From positions 13,375 through 59,647 of the forward strand of contig NZ_SZNH01000029.1 in the NCBI RefSeq assembly GCF_005869855.1: a stretch of 46,273 bases of DNA. The letters run 5' to 3'. Shown here piece after piece: positions 27,658 to 37,783 of the stretch (within the stretch, counting starts at the first letter, position 1; every line of letters starts with the position of its first letter). Below the pieces are notes generated by a model. It was not told the DNA's origin and ran no database searches. It saw only the letters and a program-made list of their open reading frames with translations. Source of the stretch: Nostoc sp. PA-18-2419 (GTDB taxonomy: Bacteria > Cyanobacteriota > Cyanobacteriia > Cyanobacteriales > Nostocaceae). The position numbers and the translations under genes were made by a program.

Positions 27658-27881
27658 TATCTGTCTCCGAGCGCAAATTATCAGATTTTTTCTATCCTCA
27701 TTATCTCTATAAAAATTTTTGAAAGTTGTAATGAATATTAGTTTTTGATTTTTTTAAAATGTATTAATTATTGCTATTTATCTGCTTAAATTTTAACTCC
27801 CAAAATATACTAAATACTAATTTATCTCTAATTACTTACTGAGTATATATTTTTGCAATTATCTAATTATATGATATTTTT

Positions 27882-27905
27882 AAATTATCATGTAAGTGAT
27901 AATTT
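27882..27905. promoter_or_regulatory. Dyad-symmetric candidate operator upstream of flv3
   Basis: AAATTATCA-TGTAAG-TGATAATTT is a perfect nine-base inverted repeat with a six-base centre, about 225 bases before the flv3 start. Such symmetry suits a dimeric repressor such as a Fur-family protein; no specific regulator can be named from it. Confidence 0.3.
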
Positions 27906-28149
27906 TTGACTATAAAATTTTAAAATTTCCAAATTATCTCAAATCTGAAAAAATTGTATGAATAATCAGTACATACCATATTTGATAAATAAATCTTTGA
28001 TTAATGGTGCAACTCCAGCAACCATATATTTTGAATTCTTAGTTTTTAGATAATATATTAAGGAGCATATTAGTTAAGAAGAAACACCAAAATTAAATCC
28101 TAGCTAGATAAATTATATCAAGTCTGCATTTAACGTTGACCAAATAATT

Positions 28150-28345
28150 ACTAATTCGTAATTCGTAATACTCGCCGAAGGCGAGAAGCAAGCTACGTAA
28201 TTTGTAATTAAAGAGGGTTCAAGCCCCGCTGATTGTAACTACAAATTACGTTAGCGAAGCGGTAGCGATAGCGATAGCGAAGCGTTAGCGACGGAGGAGC
28301 GTCGGAACGAGCGTCATTATCAATTACGAATTATTTTGACGTTGC
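28150..28345. mobile_element. MITE-like palindromic repeat element
   Basis: Both ends carry AATTCGTAATT-type sequence in opposite orientation (TAATTCGTAATTCGTAAT at about 28151-28168; ATCAATTACGAATTATT at about 28319-28335). Inside are a nested inverted repeat ACGTAATTTGTA/TACAAATTACGT (28195-28255) and the GCGATAGCGAAGCGTTAGCGAC type repeat seen in Nostocales. No coding capacity. It is probably a non-autonomous or RNA-structured dispersed repeat. Confidence 0.5.
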
Positions 28346-29140
28346 TGCAAGCTAGACGAACTTAATTTGTATAATCTTAGCCAGAAATACCAATCTGCCA
28401 AAGCCAAATCTTCCCTTCTCTTGTAACTAAGCAATAAAAGTATGAAAGGTATGAAAAGTATGAAAGGTAAGATAATTTGATTGCAGATTTTTAAGAATTG
28501 TCAAAAAATAAGCAGTTACTAGTATTTACCCCAATAAATATGAAATATATTGTTGTTTTAACCAAGAACCTTGCTAGATAAAATATAAATTGTATGTAAA
28601 GTAGAAATAATAGATATTTTTTGGTAGACAGTCAAAGCTAATGTTCTCAGAGGAGCTAAATCAAAAACTGGGCTTGTATCTCTTTTTTTACTCATCCCAG
28701 TTTAAAATAGGATAAAAATCATTTTTAAAGTTTCGATAAATATCGGTAGAAATACGATAAATAGAATTAGGTTTAATGATACAGTTTTTTTATGATCGAC
28801 TTTAAGCACTAATTAGGACAAGACCAACAAACTATTATCCTGATAGCTATTAGTTACGGTTTCTGTCTATGCTTCAATCAGCATAGCTATACAGACTAAA
28901 GCTGTATTTTTTAATGTGTCTAAATTTTCACAAGAGTTGATTAACTATGAGAATTTACCAAATTTAAAAATGTTCTCAAGCTAAATATTTCGTGCATAGC
29001 AGACATCAGACTCAATTCGGATATTGCTAATACCTATTGCTTGTTTGATAGGAAAATATTTAGATGTGTCTGTAGTAAATATAGAGGTCTGATATAGATA
29101 TATAAGTGCTCAAATTTGACTGTATCAAAGGTTATTATTT

Positions 29141-29575
29141 ATGGGATGCCGATTGAAAGTTTTTCTAACTGAAGAAGAAAAGCAGACTCTAGAAGAGTTA
29201 AGAAAAGCCAAAGATGTTCCTCAACGTACAAAGGATCGTGCCCAAGTTTTACTATTGAATGCTCGTGGCTTAAAAAATGAGCAAATCGCTAAAGGCTTGA
29301 ATTGGGCGATTTCAACAGTACGTCAAACCCTTCATCGTTGGGAAAAGTTCGGGCTAGTAGGTTTATGGGATGCTGCTGGTCGAGGAGGAAAACCTCGATA
29401 TTCTGAATTAGATTTGATTTATCTAGAAAAGTGCTTAATTCAACAGCCAAAGGCTTATAATTATAAAGAGCTTGCAAATAAACTGGCATCTGAACGTAAA
29501 GTAAATTTGAGTGCAGATCGACTAAGACGGGTACTTAAAAAAAGGCAAAGTAAGTTTGGAAATGTAGCCGTATAA
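29141..29575 (+). pseudogene. IS630-type transposase N-terminal remnant (helix-turn-helix part)
   Basis: A 144-residue frame encoding the helix-turn-helix half of an IS630-family transposase (QRTKDRAQVLLLNARG, AISTVRQTLHRWEKFGL, LSADRLRRVLKKR). The DDE catalytic half is missing. Just after LKKR, near an A-run at 29537-29543, homology seems to shift frame: WKCSRIMSN, read in another frame at about 29558-29584, resembles the WKRTR segment that normally follows. So the gene is frameshifted and then cut off. No terminal inverted repeats found. Some genomes keep such HTH halves as separate proteins, so residual expression is possible. Confidence 0.6.
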
Positions 29576-29865
29576 TGTCTAATTGGCAAGCGATCGCAAG
29601 CGAGTAAACTAAAAATGCGATCGCTAAAAATATCTACTCTAATATTCTTTGGTTGGTATAGGCGCTAAAAGTCCTGCTGTTTAATGGCGCAAGTTCCTCT
29701 CATCCGGGATTATAAATTGATTTTTTCTGAGTTCAATTCAATTTATTGATTTAATCCTATTAAAACTGAGCGCCGATTGAGGCGACCACTAAAAAATCTC
29801 AGTATTAAAAGACTTTTTACTGGCTTGTTAATGACTTGAAATTTTTATCTCTAGTTGTATTGAGA
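29576..29865. other. Non-coding region downstream of tmRNA
   Basis: About 290 AT-rich bases with three HIP1-like GCGATCGC sites close together at 29590-29625. No gene seen. Confidence 0.5.
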
Positions 29866-29910
29866 TAACAAAAAACAAAATCCACCTCGATCTCAAATTA
29901 TCAGGTGGAC
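29866..29910 (-). terminator. Intrinsic terminator of tmRNA
   Basis: On the minus strand, TCCACCT (near 29908) pairs with AGGTGGA (near 29885) with a loop of about 16 bases, followed by TTTTGTTTTTTG. It lies about 20 bases beyond the tmRNA 3' end and is oriented for it. Confidence 0.85.
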
Positions 29911-29928
29911 TTGTTAGTTATTGTTTAG

Positions 29929-30315
29929 TGGATCCGAGCAGAGTCGAACTGCTGTCCAAATTGGGTATTGACCCCCCACTCATTCACAGGTTTAGCCTAT
30001 CTGACCCTCAAGGCGGGAATCGTTCATTATCCCGAACGTAGGATGCTCTGATTTAATCTTAGCCAGCAAGCCAACCAGAGAACGCTTGCTAGAGCATCCG
30101 TTGGGGTTTGTCCTTAGTCCTTAACGGAGTCAAACTAAAGACGCTCGAACCTGTAAGAGGCGTTTTAGGCTGCTACTAGAGCTTCCCGACGAGCAAATTT
30201 TACGATGTTATTCGCATTTACTTTTGTTTTGAGCCTTTGATTTCCGAGAGATGACTCACTCTCGACCTGAATCACAGAGCAGCGTTCGCCAACCTGTCGA
30301 AACCGTGACGGACCC
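29929..30315 (-). ncRNA. ssrA: Transfer-messenger RNA (tmRNA)
   Basis: One-piece tmRNA of about 387 nucleotides, rescuing stalled ribosomes with SmpB. The 5' end GGGTCCG and 3' end CGGATCC form the acceptor stem; the T-arm TTCGACTCTGC lies beside the 3' end. CCA is not encoded and would be added. The resume codon is GCG at 30213-30215 (minus), and the tag reads ANNIVKFARREALVAA, stop TAA at 30165-30167. Cyanobacterial tags of this type (Anabaena: ANNIVKFARKDALVAA) confirm it. The AT-rich sequence before the 5' end has TATAAT-like hexamers. Confidence 0.97.
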
Positions 30316-30408
30316 ATACGATATATATATATTATAGTTTGCTGTTAGGGAAATGTGTCACAAGACGACAAAGAAATATTAAACTCTCATTAATCAGGCT
30401 TAATTGTC

Positions 30409-30984
30409 ATGAGTCAGACTACAGGCACAGTTCGCTGGACAATTCAAGATGTTGCAGCATTACCTGATAACGAATGGATTCGTTATGAGATTATCGATGG
30501 AGAATTGTTTGTGACGCGATCGCCCCACCATAAACATCAACAGACTACAGGTCGAATCTTTGCCGTCTTAGATGATTGGTCTATAGATTGTGGTTTGGGA
30601 GAACCTTCCATTATGCCAGGACTGATTTTTTCGGATTCTGATAATGTAGCTCCTGATGTGGTGTGGATAAGTTATGAACGGTTGGCTCAAATTCAAGATG
30701 AAGCGGGGCATTTTCACGGAGCACCGGAACTAGTAGTCGAAGTGCTGTCAACAGGAAAAGCCAATGAAGACCGCGATCGATTAGCTAAGTTGAAATTGTA
30801 TTCGGTTCAAGGAGTCAAGGAATATTGGATTGTTGATCGCATCGCTCAAAGAATTGAAGTCTATCGACGGGATGATGCTCAATTAAAACTGGTTACCACA
30901 TTGCTAGTAGATGATGTGATTACATCGCCATTGCTACCTAACTTTGCCTGTGAAGTAGCACGTCTTTTCGTGTCACGAAGTTAG
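30409..30984 (+). CDS. Uma2-family (DUF820) putative endonuclease
   Basis: A 191-residue Uma2/DUF820 protein, a family with a PD-(D/E)xK nuclease fold that is strongly expanded in cyanobacteria. Conserved features: RYEIIDGEL near the N-terminus, the Asp of VAPDVVWIS, the Glu of PELVVEVLS and the Lys of RLAKLKLY, followed by VKEYWIVD. All the presumed catalytic residues are present. Cellular role unknown; they are often near mobile or toxin-antitoxin genes. A YoeB-like relic follows directly downstream. Confidence 0.85.
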   Translation: MSQTTGTVRWTIQDVAALPDNEWIRYEIIDGELFVTRSPHHKHQQTTGRIFAVLDDWSIDCGLGEPSIMPGLIFSDSDNVAPDVVWISYERLAQIQDEAGHFHGAPELVVEVLSTGKANEDRDRLAKLKLYSVQGVKEYWIVDRIAQRIEVYRRDDAQLKLVTTLLVDDVITSPLLPNFACEVARLFVSRS

Positions 30985-31010
30985 GGGCAATCATCATTAC
31001 ATTAGTTCGC

Positions 31011-31109
31011 TTTTGGTCGGGGCGAATTGATGATACGAATCGGTTAGTTTGTGCGGTGGATGATGAGTATTTAACAATTATTGCTTGTCGATATCACTAT
31101 TTTAATTGA
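31011..31109 (+). pseudogene. YoeB/Txe-type toxin C-terminal relic
   Basis: Thirty-odd codons starting about 31011 read FWSGRIDDTNRLVCAVDD and then EYLTIIACRYHYFN before TGA at 31107. This matches the closing part of YoeB/Txe mRNA interferases (W.RRI...HRLVY.V.D...I..CRYHY). The upstream two thirds are gone; there is no start codon. The conserved Arg and the closing RYHY are intact, so decay is recent or this is the trailing end of a deletion. Confidence 0.6.
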
Positions 31110-31120
31110 CCTTAATATTG

Positions 31121-31166
31121 AAAATAGCTAATCGCTAGTTTGAAATCTACCAGCAATTAGCTATTT
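31121..31166 (-). terminator. Probable terminator of the atp operon
   Basis: AAATAGCTAAT (31156-31166 on the minus strand) pairs with ATTAGCTATTT (31122-31132), extended by GCT/AGC inside a loop. It lies about 25 bases after the atpG stop. The U-run is short (TTTTC), so efficiency is uncertain. Confidence 0.6.
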
Positions 31167-31191
31167 GTGATGGCTAGCAAGTGGGTATTTC

Positions 31192-32139
31192 CTAAGTTAA
31201 AGCTTCGGCACCACCCACAACCTCAAGGAGTTCTTGGGTAATTGCCGCTTGTCGGGCTTTGTTGTAAGACAGGGTGAGCGTGTTAATCAATTCACCAGCG
31301 TTATCACTGGCATTACTCATAGCTGTCATCCGGGCTGCTAACTCACTAGCTGCTGACTCTTGCAGCGCCCGCAATAGTTGGTTACTCAGATACAGGGGTA
31401 ACAAAGAATCAAGAATCTGTAGCGGATCTTGCTCGAAAATCATGTCAGGAGCTAATGACCGCACTTGGTTAGTCACTTTCTCGCGTTCGACTTGAAATTG
31501 ACCCCCACGGGTTGTTAAACGAAAGATTTCGTCATCACTTGCTTCTAGACCTTGAGCATCTAGGGGTAGTAGAGTTTGCACCACAGGACGGGAGCTAACC
31601 AACGAGACGAATCTGGTATAAATTAGTTCAACCCGGTCTACCTTTTCCGAAAGGAACAACGAAAGTAGTTGGTCGGCAATTTCAGTAGCTTCCGCCGCGG
31701 TAGGAATTTGCTCTAAGCCGCTGTATGTGCCGTCAATGGGTTGACTACGCCGTTGAAAGTACTGTGTAGCTTTGCGCCCAATAAGCACGTATGTATAATT
31801 TACACCTTCTGCCTTAAGTTCCTTGGCGCGGTTTTCGGCACGACGAATAACGTTAGTATTGTAACCGCCGCATAGACCCCGATCGCCAGATACAACTAAA
31901 AGCGCCACGGACTTAACTTGGCGTTTCTTTAGCAGTGGCAGGTTTGCTTCTTCAAACCGCAGACGGCTTTGCAAACCATACAACACTTGTGCCAAGCGGT
32001 CGGCAAAGGGGCGAGTTGCTAGCACTTGTTCTTGCGCCCGACGCACCCTAGCCGCTGCAACTAAGCGCATGGCTTCTGTGATTTTTTTGGTGTTTTTGAC
32101 CGACTGAATGCGATCGCGTATTGCTTTAAGATTGGCCAT
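31192..32139 (-). CDS. atpG: ATP synthase F1 subunit gamma
   Basis: A 315-residue gamma subunit (called atpC in the cyanobacterial naming), the rotating central shaft of F1. The N-terminal helix [24 protein letters not shown] and the C-terminal helix with [16 protein letters not shown] form the coiled-coil shaft. The family insertion in photosynthetic organisms is present (residues about 195-230), without the chloroplast regulatory Cys pair, as usual in cyanobacteria. Last gene of the operon, separated from atpA by 327 bases of repeats. Confidence 0.97.
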   Translation of the reverse strand: MANLKAIRDRIQSVKNTKKITEAMRLVAAARVRRAQEQVLATRPFADRLAQVLYGLQSRLRFEEANLPLLKKRQVKSVALLVVSGDRGLCGGYNTNVIRRAENRAKELKAEGVNYTYVLIGRKATQYFQRRSQPIDGTYSGLEQIPTAAEATEIADQLLSLFLSEKVDRVELIYTRFVSLVSSRPVVQTLLPLDAQGLEASDDEIFRLTTRGGQFQVEREKVTNQVRSLAPDMIFEQDPLQILDSLLPLYLSNQLLRALQESAASELAARMTAMSNASDNAGELINTLTLSYNKARQAAITQELLEVVGGAEALT

Positions 32140-32466
32140 ATTTTTGTCCTTAGTCCTTAGTCATTTGTCATTTGTCCTCTGTTGCAAAGTGACGCTTCTG
32201 TCTTGAAAAGTTCAGAGCGGCGGAAGCTGCCGCTCCGACTTTTCGCTGGGTCGCTAACGCTTCGCTAACAGATGTCTCTATTTTGCCGCCAAAGGCGTCT
32301 GTACCTCCAGCGCTCTGAGTTTGCGCTTGTCACTAGTCATTAGTTACAGCAGAGTTTAACAAGCGTAAAGTACACCATTTAGATGTCAAAACTAGGTTGA
32401 GAGCCTATTCTAATTCTGAGTTCTGCTGTATTTACCAATGACTAATGACTAATGACTAATGACTAA
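32140..32466. repeat. Repeat cluster in the atpA-atpG spacer
   Basis: 327 bases. At the left, TTAGTCATTTGTCATTTGTCC heptads; at the right, four tandem TGACTAA units (32438-32465), the inverse. In the middle, a GCGGCGGAAGCTGCCGC hairpin and GTCGCTAACGCTTCGCTAAC, the reverse of a block in the 28150-28345 element. No gene. Confidence 0.75.
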
Positions 32467-33987
32467 TTACGCTGCTGCTTTGAAGGTCTTTTTATATTCC
32501 GTGAGTGCTTCCTTTAAGGCTGCTTCCTCATCGGCATCCAGTACTTTCTTGCTTTGTACTGCTTGCGCGTACTGGGGCTTACCTGTCTTTAAGTAATCCC
32601 GTAGACCTTGGGTGAAGCTGGTGACTTTATCTACAGGTACATCATCTAAGTAACCGTTAATACCAGCGTAAAGAATTGCTACTTGCTCGTATACCGACAG
32701 AGGAGCGTTTTGGGGTTGCTTGAGCAATTCCCGCAAGCGTTGACCTCGTGCTAATTGGTCTTGAGTAGCTTTATCTAAGTCAGAAGCAAATTGCGCGAAG
32801 GCTTGCAAGTCGTCGAATTGCGCCAGTTCCAATTTAATTTTACCAGCAACTTTTTTCATCGCCTTGGTTTGAGCCGCAGAACCTACACGGGATACAGAAA
32901 TACCGGGGTTTACAGCGGGACGAATACCAGCATTAAACAAGTCAGAAGACAAGAATATCTGACCATCGGTAATCGAAATTACGTTTGTAGGAATGTATGC
33001 TGAAACGTCACCGGCTTGGGTTTCGATGATTGGTAGAGCGGTCATGCTGCCTTTACCTAATTCATCGCTGAGCTTGGCTGCTCTTTCTAACAACCGGGAG
33101 TGGATGTAGAATACATCTCCAGGGTAAGCTTCCCGTCCGGGGGGACGACGTAGCAACAGGGACATTTGCCGATAGGCTTGGGCTTGCTTGGAGAGGTCAT
33201 CGTAAATTACTAAGGTAGCTTTGCCTTTGTACATGAAGTACTCAGCAATAGTTGCACCTGTGTAAGGAGCTAAATATTGTAGGGTAGCTGGGTCGCTGGC
33301 ATTAGCGGTAACGACAACGGTGTAATCCATCGCGCCTTTTTCTTGTAGTGTCTGCACTACGTTAGCGACGGTGGAAGCTTTTTGACCAACTGCAACGTAG
33401 ACACAAACTACATCTTCTTCTTTTTGATTGATGATTGTATCAATGGCGATCGCAGTTTTGCCGGTTTGGCGGTCACCAATAATCAATTCCCGCTGACCAC
33501 GACCGATGGGAATCATTGAGTCAATCGCTGTGATACCCGTTTGCATGGGTTCGTGTACAGACCTGCGGGCAATAATACCAGGTGCTGGAGATTCAATCAA
33601 ACGGCTTTCTGAGGTTTTGATGTCTCCCTTACCGTCAATAGCACGACCTAAGCCATCTACAACTCGTCCAATTAAAGCTTCCCCTACGGGTACCTGGGCA
33701 ATTCTACCAGTAGCGGTTACGGAGCTACCTTCTTGAATTTCCAGACCTTCACCCATGAGTACCGCACCCACGTTGTCTTCTTCTAGGTTCTGGGCGATAC
33801 CGACTGTACCGTCTTCAAATTCTAAGAGTTCCCCAGCCATAGCCTTTTCCAGACCATAAATCCGGGCAATACCGTCACCAACTTGCAGGACAGTACCGAC
33901 GTTAGCAACTTTGACTTCTTGGTCGTATTGCTCGATTTGTTGTTGAATAATGCTGCTGATTTCGTCTGGTCTAATTGATATGCTCAT
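32467..33987 (-). CDS. atpA: ATP synthase F1 subunit alpha
   Basis: A 506-residue alpha subunit of F1, the non-catalytic nucleotide-binding partner of beta. The Walker A motif GDRQTGKT is at 171-178. Length and start ([21 protein letters not shown]) are as in other cyanobacteria. As is standard in the phylum, beta and epsilon are not in this operon and must lie elsewhere in the genome. Confidence 0.98.
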   Translation of the reverse strand: MSISIRPDEISSIIQQQIEQYDQEVKVANVGTVLQVGDGIARIYGLEKAMAGELLEFEDGTVGIAQNLEEDNVGAVLMGEGLEIQEGSSVTATGRIAQVPVGEALIGRVVDGLGRAIDGKGDIKTSESRLIESPAPGIIARRSVHEPMQTGITAIDSMIPIGRGQRELIIGDRQTGKTAIAIDTIINQKEEDVVCVYVAVGQKASTVANVVQTLQEKGAMDYTVVVTANASDPATLQYLAPYTGATIAEYFMYKGKATLVIYDDLSKQAQAYRQMSLLLRRPPGREAYPGDVFYIHSRLLERAAKLSDELGKGSMTALPIIETQAGDVSAYIPTNVISITDGQIFLSSDLFNAGIRPAVNPGISVSRVGSAAQTKAMKKVAGKIKLELAQFDDLQAFAQFASDLDKATQDQLARGQRLRELLKQPQNAPLSVYEQVAILYAGINGYLDDVPVDKVTSFTQGLRDYLKTGKPQYAQAVQSKKVLDADEEAALKEALTEYKKTFKAAA

Positions 33988-34276
33988 GTGTCTATCTTTT
34001 TTGGTTTCGAGACGGAAGAAGTAATTTTAGTTAGGAGTTAAGAGTTAGGAGCGATGAGTTTAGAGTCATAAGTCAGAAGTGATGAGTTAAAAAAGCAAAG
34101 ATAAAAGTTAAAAGTCAAAATAAATTACTGTTTATTTAACTCGTAACTCTTGGAAAGACTTGGGTTAACCCTTGTCTACTCATAACTCTTGGAAAGACTT
34201 GGGTTAACCCAAGTCTCTACTCCCAACTCGTAACTCTTGGAAAGACGCGATTAATCGCGTCTCTACTTTCAACTTT
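33988..34276. repeat. Repeat-rich spacer between atpH and atpA
   Basis: 289 bases without a gene. The left part has GTTAGGAGTTAAGAGTTAGG heptads; the right part holds three copies of the hairpin element described separately. Confidence 0.8.
34149..34266. repeat. Three tandem copies of the CTTGGAAAGAC...GTCTCTAC hairpin element
   Basis: Copies at 34149-34179, 34188-34220 and 34236-34266. All open with CTTGGAAAGAC and close with GTCT(CT)AC. Cores differ: the second is the perfect palindrome GACTTGGGTTAACCCAAGTC (34196-34215), the first a two-mismatch version of it, the third GACGCGATTAATCGCGTC (34244-34261), also perfect. Two different self-complementary cores sit inside one constant frame. 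A further copy is at 1965-1996 and a diverged one at 36431-36457. Confidence 0.85.
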
Positions 34277-34831
34277 CTAGCCACTAGTTAAGCGCAATGA
34301 AAGACGGCGCAGCTGACCCCGGATACTGGCGTCAATTACTTGGGAGCCGACTTTAATAATTACACCACCAATCAATTCGCCATCGACTTTTGTTTCTAGT
34401 TCTACTTGACGAGCATTAGTGATAGCAATCACCTTTTCTGTAATTGCTTGCTGTTGAGCTTCTGTGAGGGGAACGGCTGAAGTTACTTCCGCTAATACGG
34501 TTTGGTTCAGCTGCCGCAACAGCACCAGATATTGCTGTAAAATCGGTTCCAAGAAGGCAATACGCCGCTTATCTACCAATACCAACAAAAAATTGCGTAA
34601 GTAGGGATTAGCGCTTTCACCGACTATTCGTCTAATCAGAGATTTTTTGTTCTCAGGCTGAATAAATGGGTTGCCCAAAAAGTTTTCTAGCTCTTCGTTT
34701 GTTGAGAGCAGGCTCACAAGAGCACGCGCATCTTCTCCGAACTCTTCTGTCAAATTTTTCGATTGCGCTATTGACAATAGTGCCTGTGCGTATGGCTGGG
34801 CTACTTCGATTGTCGCTACTTGAGTTGTCAT
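34277..34831 (-). CDS. atpH: ATP synthase F1 subunit delta
   Basis: A 184-residue delta (OSCP-like) subunit, named atpD in cyanobacterial usage, holding F1 to the peripheral stalk. Features: N-terminal helical domain beginning [19 protein letters not shown], and C-terminal [20 protein letters not shown], which is the family signature. Its start overlaps the atpF stop by four bases, so the two are translationally coupled, as in other cyanobacteria. Confidence 0.96.
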   Translation of the reverse strand: MTTQVATIEVAQPYAQALLSIAQSKNLTEEFGEDARALVSLLSTNEELENFLGNPFIQPENKKSLIRRIVGESANPYLRNFLLVLVDKRRIAFLEPILQQYLVLLRQLNQTVLAEVTSAVPLTEAQQQAITEKVIAITNARQVELETKVDGELIGGVIIKVGSQVIDASIRGQLRRLSLRLTSG

Positions 34832-35391
34832 ACGCTACCTCCGAGTTGGGCGATGCTGCGGTCAATTAAACTTTGTTGAGCATCGTCAGCAATTCCGCCT
34901 TTGAGTTGCGACTCGACTCTTTGTAATGCTAGTGTAGCTACCCGTTGCCGCAGTTGGGCGATCGCTCGCTCTTGTTCTGTGTTCAAATCTGCTGCGGCTG
35001 TTTGTTTCAAGCGTTCTACGTCTTGCGCTGCCTTCGCTAATAAGGCTTCTTTGGCCTTTTGAGCATTTTCTTGGGCAGATTTCCGGATGCTTTGTGCCTC
35101 TGCTTGAGCTTTGGTTAACTGCTCTTGCGCTTGGGATAGGGCAATCTTTGCCTCTTTTAAGCGCCCTTCTGCTTCCTGAATGGCGGTGGCAATATTGGAT
35201 TGTCGCTCGTTCAGGATATTGCTTAAAACTTTACGTCCGAAGTAGAATAATATGCCAACCAAAATCGCTAGATTGATGAGATTGGTTTCAAAAATGTCTA
35301 GGTTTAGACCAAAACCACCCTCTGCTGCGCCTTCTGCCATTTCAGAGTGAACAGCGTGCGCTTCTGCGGCAAGTAAAAAGAATGTGCCCAT
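34828..35391 (-). CDS. atpF: ATP synthase F0 subunit b
   Basis: The b subunit of the peripheral stalk: a membrane segment ([19 protein letters not shown], about residues 38-56) then a long charged coiled coil. I start it at the ATG at 35391 ([13 protein letters not shown]), as homologues do, giving 187 residues; an ATG three codons earlier (35400) is also open. It overlaps atpH by four bases and pairs in the complex with b'. Confidence 0.95.
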   Translation of the reverse strand: MGTFFLLAAEAHAVHSEMAEGAAEGGFGLNLDIFETNLINLAILVGILFYFGRKVLSNILNERQSNIATAIQEAEGRLKEAKIALSQAQEQLTKAQAEAQSIRKSAQENAQKAKEALLAKAAQDVERLKQTAAADLNTEQERAIAQLRQRVATLALQRVESQLKGGIADDAQQSLIDRSIAQLGGSV

Positions 35392-35400
35392 GATACCCAT

Positions 35401-35718
35401 CTACAAGTGCGCTGCTCGCTTGCTAATACGTCTATTTTCCCGAAGGTAAATCCGGTATCTTTAATCCCCAAGGGAAATCTAGTATCTTTATCCCCCAAGG
35501 AAAAAAAGTGCCTTTATTTGACAGAATTCAGGAGTCAAAACAGTTAGGGCAGGAGAATATATGATAAATAAATATACCAACCATAATTGCATTCCTGAGC
35601 AATTTTAACTTTTGACTCCCGGGTGCTGAATTCTTACCTTTTTTGACACTTAATAAAGCGCTCTGGACTTGGAGCCAGCTGCGCGTATCCTTTTACAGAA
35701 CCAATCTTGTTAGATAAT
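35401..35718. other. Non-coding spacer between atpF' and atpF
   Basis: 318 bases. A tandem repeat of about 25 bases (GTATCTTTAATCCCCAAGGG / GTATCTTTATCCCCCAAGG) lies at 35452-35510, and an inverted pair GAATTCAGGAGTCAAAA ... TTTTGACTCCCGGGTGCTGA lies at 35524-35630. No gene. Confidence 0.65.
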
Positions 35719-36147
35719 CTAAACTGGAGTTGGTCCCAATAGTTTTTCTAGAATCTGCCTACTTAGACCATCAACTTGTTGCTCTAAGGTACGCAAAGCT
35801 TCCTGCTTTTGTTGTTCTATTTCAACAGCAGCTTGTTCTCGTTGAGACTGAGCTTCTTTTTGCGCCTCAGCGATTTTTTCGGCAGTAATTTTCTTCGCTT
35901 CTACTTGAGCTGCTTCTACAGTAGCTTGCGATTGTCTGCGAGCGTCTGCGAGCTGCTGTTCATATTCTGCGGCTAACCGCTCAGCTTTCGCTAAGCTTTC
36001 CTTTGCTTCAAGGGTATTCGTTCGGATGTAATTATCGCGATCGTCTAGTACCTTGGTGAGTGGCTTATAGAAAATTACATTCAACAAAGCTGCCAATAGC
36101 AGGAACTGCAATGCCATGAAGGGCAAGGTAGCATCGAAATCAAACAT
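35719..36147 (-). CDS. atpF2: ATP synthase F0 subunit b'
   Basis: A 142-residue b' subunit (cyanobacterial atpG), the second and divergent peripheral-stalk b-type protein found in photosynthetic bacteria and chloroplasts. One N-terminal membrane segment ([21 protein letters not shown]) and a Glu/Gln/Ala-rich coiled coil, ending [12 protein letters not shown]. Sits between atpE and atpF as expected. Confidence 0.96.
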   Translation of the reverse strand: MFDFDATLPFMALQFLLLAALLNVIFYKPLTKVLDDRDNYIRTNTLEAKESLAKAERLAAEYEQQLADARRQSQATVEAAQVEAKKITAEKIAEAQKEAQSQREQAAVEIEQQKQEALRTLEQQVDGLSRQILEKLLGPTPV

Positions 36148-36480
36148 TTCTCTCCTCTTTGGCTGGAGTAGCAGTTTTCATGGCTAGCAAAATCATCCAA
36201 CCTTTGATATTTTTAGAGACCCATAGCCAAGAGGGGTCAAGGGATTTTGGATTTTAGAGCGAGGATTTTAGATGAACATCAACCCAAGGGTACGTTGCTC
36301 TGGGTATTTTAGATTGATGATTTGAAATTTGTTCTACCTATCAGTTTCGGCATATGTAGCAAAAACTGTTGATAATCCAGAATCCAAAATCCCAAATCTA
36401 AAATTGTTAATGCCCAAAATCTCCCAAATTGTAGAGGCGTGATGGTTCACGTCTCCACACTCACAAAAACTTCTGAGGTT
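36148..36480. repeat. Repeat-bearing spacer between atpE and atpF'
   Basis: 333 bases with repeated GATTTTAGA / TCTAAAAT heptad-like units at 36240-36260 and 36390-36405 in opposite orientation, and a diverged hairpin at 36431-36457 (GTAGAGGCGTGATGG, then TTCACGTCTCCAC) related to the atp/ndhF palindromic element. No gene. Confidence 0.65.
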
Positions 36481-36771
<291 letters not shown>

Positions 36772-36961
36772 TTAACTACTAGAAACGTGTTTTTCACGCT
36801 GCACCGAGTTCTCACAAATCGCGCTTGGCGACGTTTTGAGCGCATACCGCTCTTGGAACTGTGCTATCTACTGAGAAGCTTAACAGTTATCAGCTATCAG
36901 TTATTAGTCGTCAGTTTTGCCGCACGCTCAATAACTGTTTGCTGTTCGCTGTTGACTGAAT

Positions 36962-37723
36962 TTAATGCTCCTCATGCTCTTCTCCACCGTGTCCCTCCAT
37001 TGCCTCATGAATGTATGCTCCGGCTAGGGTAGCAAAAACCAGGGCTTGAATGGCACTGGTAAACAAACCCAAGGCCATTACAGGCAGAGGTATAAATAAA
37101 GGAACTAGCAGGACTAGCACCGCTACTACCAATTCATCCGCCAATATATTGCCAAAAAGACGGAAGCTTAGGGAGAGGGGCTTAGTAAAATCTTCAAGAA
37201 TTGCGATCGGCAACAGCACAGGTGTTGGCTCTATATACTTCTTAAAGTAGCCTAAACCCCGCTTGCTAAAACCCGCGTAAAAGTACGCTAAAGAGGTGAG
37301 CAGTGCCAATGCAACGGTTGTATTGATGTCATTGGTGGGAGCTGCCAATTCACCCGAAGGTAGCTTGATTAGCTTCCAGGGAATTAACGCGCCTGACCAG
37401 TTCGATACGAAAATAAACAAAAACAACGTACCAATAAATGGCACCCAAGGGCGGTACTCTTTTTCACCAAGTTGGTTTTTTGCCAGATCCCGAATAAACT
37501 CTAGAGCATATTCCATCAAATTTTGGATGCCCTTGGGAATTTTCTGGGCGTTGCGAGTAGCAGCTATTGAAGCCACTACTAAAATGCTAATCACAAACCA
37601 TGAGGTGAGAAAAACTTGCCCATGAATTTTAAGATTGCCCAACTGCCAGTAGAAATGATGACCTACTTCTAATTCGGCGAGGGGAAAAGAATTAAAGGCG
37701 TTTAAGACACTAAGCATTTGCAT
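36962..37723 (-). CDS. atpB: ATP synthase F0 subunit a
   Basis: A 253-residue a subunit (cyanobacterial atpI) forming the proton half-channels next to the c ring. The essential Arg lies in [14 protein letters not shown], and [18 protein letters not shown] closes the last helix. A His/Glu-rich C-terminus ([10 protein letters not shown]) follows. First structural F0 gene after atp1. Confidence 0.96.
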   Translation of the reverse strand: MQMLSVLNAFNSFPLAELEVGHHFYWQLGNLKIHGQVFLTSWFVISILVVASIAATRNAQKIPKGIQNLMEYALEFIRDLAKNQLGEKEYRPWVPFIGTLFLFIFVSNWSGALIPWKLIKLPSGELAAPTNDINTTVALALLTSLAYFYAGFSKRGLGYFKKYIEPTPVLLPIAILEDFTKPLSLSFRLFGNILADELVVAVLVLLVPLFIPLPVMALGLFTSAIQALVFATLAGAYIHEAMEGHGGEEHEEH

Positions 37724-37783
37724 TCTTCAAGCATTTTCCCCAACGAGCGAGGATGGGAGTATTGTCTTTGTGAGCCTGACTTT

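Larger units (their letters stand above)
27658..29140. other. Long AT-rich non-coding region upstream of flv3
   Basis: 1483 bases. Nearest flv3 is an AT-rich promoter region containing a 9-6-9 dyad at 27882-27905. Then comes a MITE-like repeat (28150-28345), a small GTATGAAAG tandem repeat (28438-28470) and a loose hairpin AAACTGGG...CCCAGTTT (28665-28703). No protein gene. Confidence 0.6.

Noticed and set aside
28190..28260. tRNA-like T-arm GGGTTCAAGCCCC
   Set aside because: It is the loop of an inverted repeat in the MITE-like element; no anticodon arm or acceptor stem can be formed.
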